DNA of 37,466 nucleotides from an uncultured SAR86 cluster bacterium (GTDB lineage Bacteria; Pseudomonadota; Gammaproteobacteria; Magnimaribacterales; AG-339-G14): assembly GCA_949373255.1 (NCBI GenBank), contig CASICS010000013.1, forward strand, positions 1-37,466, read 5' to 3'. The notes under the pieces were generated by a model. It did not search any database, was not told where the DNA came from, and saw nothing but the letters and a program-made list of their open reading frames with translations. Positions 33,102-37,466 of this stretch are shown here, one piece after another. Numbering within the stretch: position 1 is the stretch's first letter; the number at the start of each line of letters is the position of its first letter. The position numbers and the translations under genes were made by a program.

Positions 33102-33176
33102 TCCGAGGAGAGAGTCCTCAGTTTTCTTAGGAGAAAGTATTTAGACCTTCCTCATTTAGAAAAGTTCACAAATTAA
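33096..33176 (+). CDS. Possible 26-aa small ORF after engB
   Basis: GGGGGAG SD-like run 6-12 nt upstream of ATG; MGSEERVLSFLRRKYLDLPHLEKFTN; stop overlaps the polA stop. Confidence 0.35.
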   Translation: MGSEERVLSFLRRKYLDLPHLEKFTN

Positions 33177-35914
33177 TGTGCTTCGCCCCAATTGTTTGCA
33201 ATCCCGCTATCTACCTCTAAAGGTACGCTTAGATTTGCTGCTTTAGACATTATTTCCGATACCTTTTTTTCTACTTGTTCGGAATCTTTATCTGCGACTT
33301 CGAGAATTACCTCATCATGAACTTGTAAAATCATTTTTGCTTTTGGTTTTTCTGCCTGCAACCAATCATGAATAGAAATCATGGCAATTTTCATAATATC
33401 AGCTGCAGTACCTTGCATGGGTGCATTGATTGCTGCTCGCTCAGAGGCTTGTCTGGTTCTGCCACTATGAATTCCAGGTAAATATAAGCGTCTGCCGAAT
33501 AATGTTTCAACGAATCCTTTTTCTCTGGCTAGTTCTTTTGTCTGCGCCATATAAAGACGAACTCCTGGATACTTAGCAAAGTAGGAATCTATATAATCCT
33601 GCGCCATATTTCTTGGAATCCCTAAAGCCTTGCCTAATCCAAAGGCAGACATCCCATATATCAAACCAAAATTTATTGCTTTTGCGCTGCGGCGCTGTTC
33701 ATCTGTCACCGCCTCTCCGGGATTTCCAAAAACTTCAGCTGCCGTTGCAGAGTGAATATCTTCACCATTTTCAAAAGCTTTTATCATGCCTTTATCTTTT
33801 GATAGATGTGCCATGATTCTAAGCTCGATTTGTGAATAATCTACCGAGATTAACTTAGAGCCATTTGGGGCTATAAAGGCTTTTCTTATCATGCGCCCTT
33901 CTTCTGATTTGATTGGAATGTTCTGCAAATTAGGATCTGCAGAAGACAATCTGCCAGTTGCTGTCACCGCCTGGTGATAAGAAGTATGGACTCTGCCTGT
34001 CGTTGGAGAAATCTGATCGGGCAAACTATCGGTATAAGTATTTTTGAGTTTTGCCAAAGTTCTATGCTCTAACAAGATCTTTGGTAATTCATATTCTCGT
34101 GCCAAATCTTGTAAAACCGATTCATCGGTAGAAGGTTGTCCGCCTGGAGTTTTTTTCAAGATAGGTAGATTCATCTCATCAAAAAATATTTGACGCAAAT
34201 CTTTGGTGGAAGCCAAATTAAATTCTTTGCCCGCCGTGCTGAAAGCTTGTTCTTCGAGACCGCTTATTCGTTGACCTAAATTATTGGATTGAATGCGCAA
34301 GACTTCTGAATCAACAAGCGCACCATTTTGCTCAACTTCGGAAAGCACCTTAATCATTGGCAAATCAATTTCTGACAGAACTTTTTCTAATTTTGGGGTT
34401 TTGGCTAACTTCTCTTTTAATAACTCATAGCATCGGAAGGTGACATCTGCATCTTCAGCCGCGTAATCACTGCCCGCAGCTAGATCAACTTGATTGAAGG
34501 TTATTTGTTTGACGCCCTTACCGGCCACCTCTTCATAAGTTGTCGTTGCATAATTTAAATAAAACTTAGCCATCGCATCTAAATTGTGGCGCGTTGCCGT
34601 TGAATCTAAGACATAGGACATCAACATACTATCGCTGGCAATGTTATTTATTTCTAATCCGTGTTGAGCCAAAACATTACGATCAAATTTTATATGTTGC
34701 CCAACAACTGGTACTTTTTCTAAAAGTGGTTTTAGTTTTTCGATAACTATTTTTTTTGAAAGTTGTTTAGGCGCTCCTTCATAATCATGCTGAATTGGAA
34801 TGTAAGCTGCTTCGCCTGATTTTGCGCACAACGAAATTCCAACTAAATTAGCAACTGTGAAATCGAGACTATCGGTTTCTGTATCTAGCGCCAAAACTTT
34901 TGCTTTGGATAATTTCTTAATTAGCGCATCTAGATCTGCTTCTTTTAGGATGCATTGATATTTGGTATTTATTTTTTTAGCTGGTTCAGATTGAGTTTCG
35001 TCGGCAGCCATCGCATCATTTTTAGGTACGCCTTGTTTGGCTTTGGGAGCGGCGCCTTTTATAAGCGTCTTGAACTCAAAATCAGTGAACAACTGATGCA
35101 GTTTGTCTGAATCTCTTTTTGCGACCGCTAAATCATTTATCCCAAAATCTAATTTGACGTCTTTTTTGATGGTTGTCAGTTGTTGTGATAATTTCAGTTG
35201 CTCGATACTGTCGCGTAAATATTCTCCCACCTTGCCGGGAATTTCTTCAGCATTGGCTATGACATTCTCAACGGTTTCATATTTGGTTAACCAGTTTACG
35301 GCTGTCTTAGGTCCAACTTTGTTAACCCCGGGAATGTTGTCAGAGGTATCGCCCACTAAAGCCAGATAATCTATTATTTGGTCGGGCCTCACCCCAAACT
35401 TTTTCATCACTCCAGCTTCATCCAAAACTTCATTGCTCATGGTATTGACCAAGCGAATATTTTTCGTAACGAGTTGAGCCAGATCTTTATCCCCGGTTGA
35501 AACCACGGTTTTGATGCCTTGTGCTTCAGCTTGGGCAGCCAAAGTACCAATGACATCATCCGCTTCAACATTATCGACCACAAATATTTTTAAACCCAAG
35601 GCTTCACAAATATCATGGATGGGTTGGATTTGCGGCCTCAAGTCATCCGGCATGGGCGGACGGTTGGCTTTATATTGATCGTACATATCGTGACGAAATG
35701 TTGTACCTTTTGCATCGAAAATCATTCCCACCGGACTATTGGGATGGTCTTCTAAAATTCTCATAACCATGGTGGTGACGCCTCGAACGGCACCAGTTGG
35801 GTGGCCGCTAGAAGTTGTTAAGGGTGGCAACGCATGGTACGCGCGATAAACGTAAGACGAGCCATCTACTAGAATTACCGAGTCGTTATCTGAAGTGCTT
35901 TCTGGTTTTGCCAT
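33173..35914 (-). CDS. polA: DNA polymerase I
   Basis: 913 aa with 5'-3' exo (VILVDGSSYVYRAYHALPPL), 3'-5' exo (LALDTETDSLD), pol (ISVDYSQIELRIMAHLS; LQVHDEVILEV). Confidence 0.98.
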   Translation of the reverse strand: MAKPESTSDNDSVILVDGSSYVYRAYHALPPLTTSSGHPTGAVRGVTTMVMRILEDHPNSPVGMIFDAKGTTFRHDMYDQYKANRPPMPDDLRPQIQPIHDICEALGLKIFVVDNVEADDVIGTLAAQAEAQGIKTVVSTGDKDLAQLVTKNIRLVNTMSNEVLDEAGVMKKFGVRPDQIIDYLALVGDTSDNIPGVNKVGPKTAVNWLTKYETVENVIANAEEIPGKVGEYLRDSIEQLKLSQQLTTIKKDVKLDFGINDLAVAKRDSDKLHQLFTDFEFKTLIKGAAPKAKQGVPKNDAMAADETQSEPAKKINTKYQCILKEADLDALIKKLSKAKVLALDTETDSLDFTVANLVGISLCAKSGEAAYIPIQHDYEGAPKQLSKKIVIEKLKPLLEKVPVVGQHIKFDRNVLAQHGLEINNIASDSMLMSYVLDSTATRHNLDAMAKFYLNYATTTYEEVAGKGVKQITFNQVDLAAGSDYAAEDADVTFRCYELLKEKLAKTPKLEKVLSEIDLPMIKVLSEVEQNGALVDSEVLRIQSNNLGQRISGLEEQAFSTAGKEFNLASTKDLRQIFFDEMNLPILKKTPGGQPSTDESVLQDLAREYELPKILLEHRTLAKLKNTYTDSLPDQISPTTGRVHTSYHQAVTATGRLSSADPNLQNIPIKSEEGRMIRKAFIAPNGSKLISVDYSQIELRIMAHLSKDKGMIKAFENGEDIHSATAAEVFGNPGEAVTDEQRRSAKAINFGLIYGMSAFGLGKALGIPRNMAQDYIDSYFAKYPGVRLYMAQTKELAREKGFVETLFGRRLYLPGIHSGRTRQASERAAINAPMQGTAADIMKIAMISIHDWLQAEKPKAKMILQVHDEVILEVADKDSEQVEKKVSEIMSKAANLSVPLEVDSGIANNWGEAH

Positions 35915-35967
35915 GAATACTTTCGTTTAGTGGTTCGTTATACTTACTCAAGGAGTTTATTAGACCC

Positions 35968-36435
35968 ATGAGAAAAGTTCTAACCCTCATTTTAGTTTTT
36001 TGCATTGCCCTGCTTGGGACTGCTTACTATATGGAATTTGCATTAGGCTTAGAGCCTTGCGCGATGTGCATCATTCAAAGAATTGCAGTCGCCTTAGCTG
36101 GGTTAGCAGCTTTAATTGGGCTCATCCATAATCGCTATCCTAAAATCTATTTTAGCTTAACTGCGCTTTTTAGTGCAGGTGGTGCAGCTTCAGCCATTCG
36201 TCATCTATATCTGCAATCATTGCCTGCTGATCAAGTGCCTACATGCGGGCCTGACTTGAGCTATTTAATAGATCAATCCTATTTCAGTGATGCCTTGAGA
36301 ATGATGCTCATTGGTGATGGGAATTGTGCAGAAGTGATGTGGACACTAGCAGGTATTTCTATTCCAGGCTGGGTTCTAATCTGCTGTGTTGGGATTATTT
36401 CACTTTCTATTTTGGCGATTACTAAAAAAATCTAA
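35968..36435 (+). CDS. dsbB: Disulfide bond formation protein DsbB
   Basis: Four TMs; EPCAMCIIQR CxxC; second Cys pair PTCGPDL / GNCAEVMW. Confidence 0.93.
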   Translation: MRKVLTLILVFCIALLGTAYYMEFALGLEPCAMCIIQRIAVALAGLAALIGLIHNRYPKIYFSLTALFSAGGAASAIRHLYLQSLPADQVPTCGPDLSYLIDQSYFSDALRMMLIGDGNCAEVMWTLAGISIPGWVLICCVGIISLSILAITKKI

Positions 36436-37304
36436 TGGATTATTTAATTGTTGCTCTCCTTATTGGGATTATTTTATACCTAGCCATTAAAGATAAAAAT
36501 AATAATAAAGAGGACTCTAAAGAGTTAATTACTTCCATGGAAAAGATTAATTCAATGAAGGAAACAGTTGAGAGTATTAAAGATTTAAATGTTACTTTTC
36601 AGGATCCGATGACCCAAATTAGAAGGTTTCTATCAGGTGGTTCGTTTGCAGGGAAACTTGGAGAATGGAATCTGCAAGCAATCGTCAAAGAGATTATCCC
36701 GGAAGGAAAATTTAAAATGCAAGATCAAATCAATCCAAAATCTTCTGATTTAGTTGATTGCTCAGTTCAAACCGCAGATGGGAAAAAGATCCCAATCGAC
36801 TCAAAATTTTTTTCTCAACAATACGATGATTATCAAGATTCAAAAACAAAAGCCGATCGAGACCGCGCTCTTAATAAATTAAAAAATTCTTTATTGAGCG
36901 AAGCCGCTGAAATTCAAAAAAAATATATTCTTGATGGGATCACATATAAATTGGCAATTCTTTATTTGCCTTCAGAAAAATTAATAACTCTCGTAGATTT
37001 AATAGAAGGTATTCGCCCAAAACTTTTAAGTGAACATCAAGTTTTTGTATTAGGACCAAGCTCTTTGGCAGCATTTTTGGAAACTGTAAGGATGGGTCAT
37101 GAAACTTATACTCTTAATGAAAAAGCAGAAAAAGTATCTCAAATTTTAAATGAAATTAAAGATGAATTTAGTAATTGGTCTGGAGCAATAAATGAGCTAG
37201 AGAAAGCTGCTGAACAGACCGTTTCAAAAGTCGCAAATTATAAAACTCGAGAAAATGCTTTAGGTCGAAAAATTAATAAAATTGAAGATATTAGCGAGGA
37301 ATAA
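36435..37304 (+). CDS. rmuC: DNA recombination protein RmuC (short, 289 aa)
   Basis: N-terminal TM; FAGKLGEWNLQAIVKEIIP; DGKKIPIDSKF; VFVLGPSSLAAFLETVRMG. Confidence 0.9.
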   Translation: MDYLIVALLIGIILYLAIKDKNNNKEDSKELITSMEKINSMKETVESIKDLNVTFQDPMTQIRRFLSGGSFAGKLGEWNLQAIVKEIIPEGKFKMQDQINPKSSDLVDCSVQTADGKKIPIDSKFFSQQYDDYQDSKTKADRDRALNKLKNSLLSEAAEIQKKYILDGITYKLAILYLPSEKLITLVDLIEGIRPKLLSEHQVFVLGPSSLAAFLETVRMGHETYTLNEKAEKVSQILNEIKDEFSNWSGAINELEKAAEQTVSKVANYKTRENALGRKINKIEDISEE

Positions 37305-37333
37305 AAAAAAGGAGCCGAAGCTCCCTTTTTTTT
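37303..37333. terminator. Bidirectional rho-independent terminator
   Basis: AAAAAAAA-GGAGC-CGAA-GCTCC-C-TTTTTTTT between convergent genes; read on - it is a C(UUCG)G tetraloop hairpin. Confidence 0.88.
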
Positions 37334-37344
37334 ATTTTGCTGAA

Positions 37345-37466
37345 TTAATCCCAAGCTTTAATCGGCATGACTATGCTACGTCTAACAACTCTTCTATTTT
37401 TCTGAATTTTAGTTTGAAACTTTTTAAAATCAGGATTTTTCATTGTTAACAAAGCATTAAATGCCA
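37345..37466 (-). CDS. Hypothetical protein, C-terminal end only (runs off window)
   Basis: Reverse frame open to the window edge: AFNALLTMKNPDFKKFQTKIQKNRRVVRRSIVMPIKAWD*; terminator follows its stop. Confidence 0.5.
   Translation of the reverse strand, partial: AFNALLTMKNPDFKKFQTKIQKNRRVVRRSIVMPIKAWD

Overview
This 37.5 kb AT-rich window is gene-dense and looks chromosomal. It appears to come from a streamlined, probably marine, gammaproteobacterium; the lineage is inferred from gene order and AT-richness, not proven. Recognisable conserved blocks, in order: parE (partial)-peroxiredoxin-thiC; TolC-family protein-mutM / coaD; corC-ybeY-phoH-miaB-orn; ubiE-ubiB-hisE-tatABC; class I aldolase-pgk-tkt; metK-ahcY-argH; an OYE-family oxidoreductase followed by a run of small genes ending in lptM-lysA-dapF-DUF484-xerC-HAD; a pseudoazurin-like protein; a CoA-transferase/MaoC/CitE cluster fused to dsbA-cytochrome c4; engB / polA; dsbB-rmuC. 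I saw no CRISPR, phage, transposon, rRNA or tRNA. There is no obvious exotic multi-gene system. The best second-look items are: (1) an unannotated hairpin plus 26-aa ORF between the convergent engB and polA genes, the locus that holds Spot 42/ErsA sRNAs in other gammaproteobacteria; (2) a pseudoazurin domain behind an N-terminal segment resembling the leader region of c5-type cytochromes; (3) an orphan 73-aa ORF with a near-consensus sigma70 promoter embedded in the 5' end of coaD; (4) a string of tiny overlapping genes upstream of lysA; (5) a compact CoA-transferase/hydratase/lyase module attached to dsbA, possibly for C5-dicarboxylate use.
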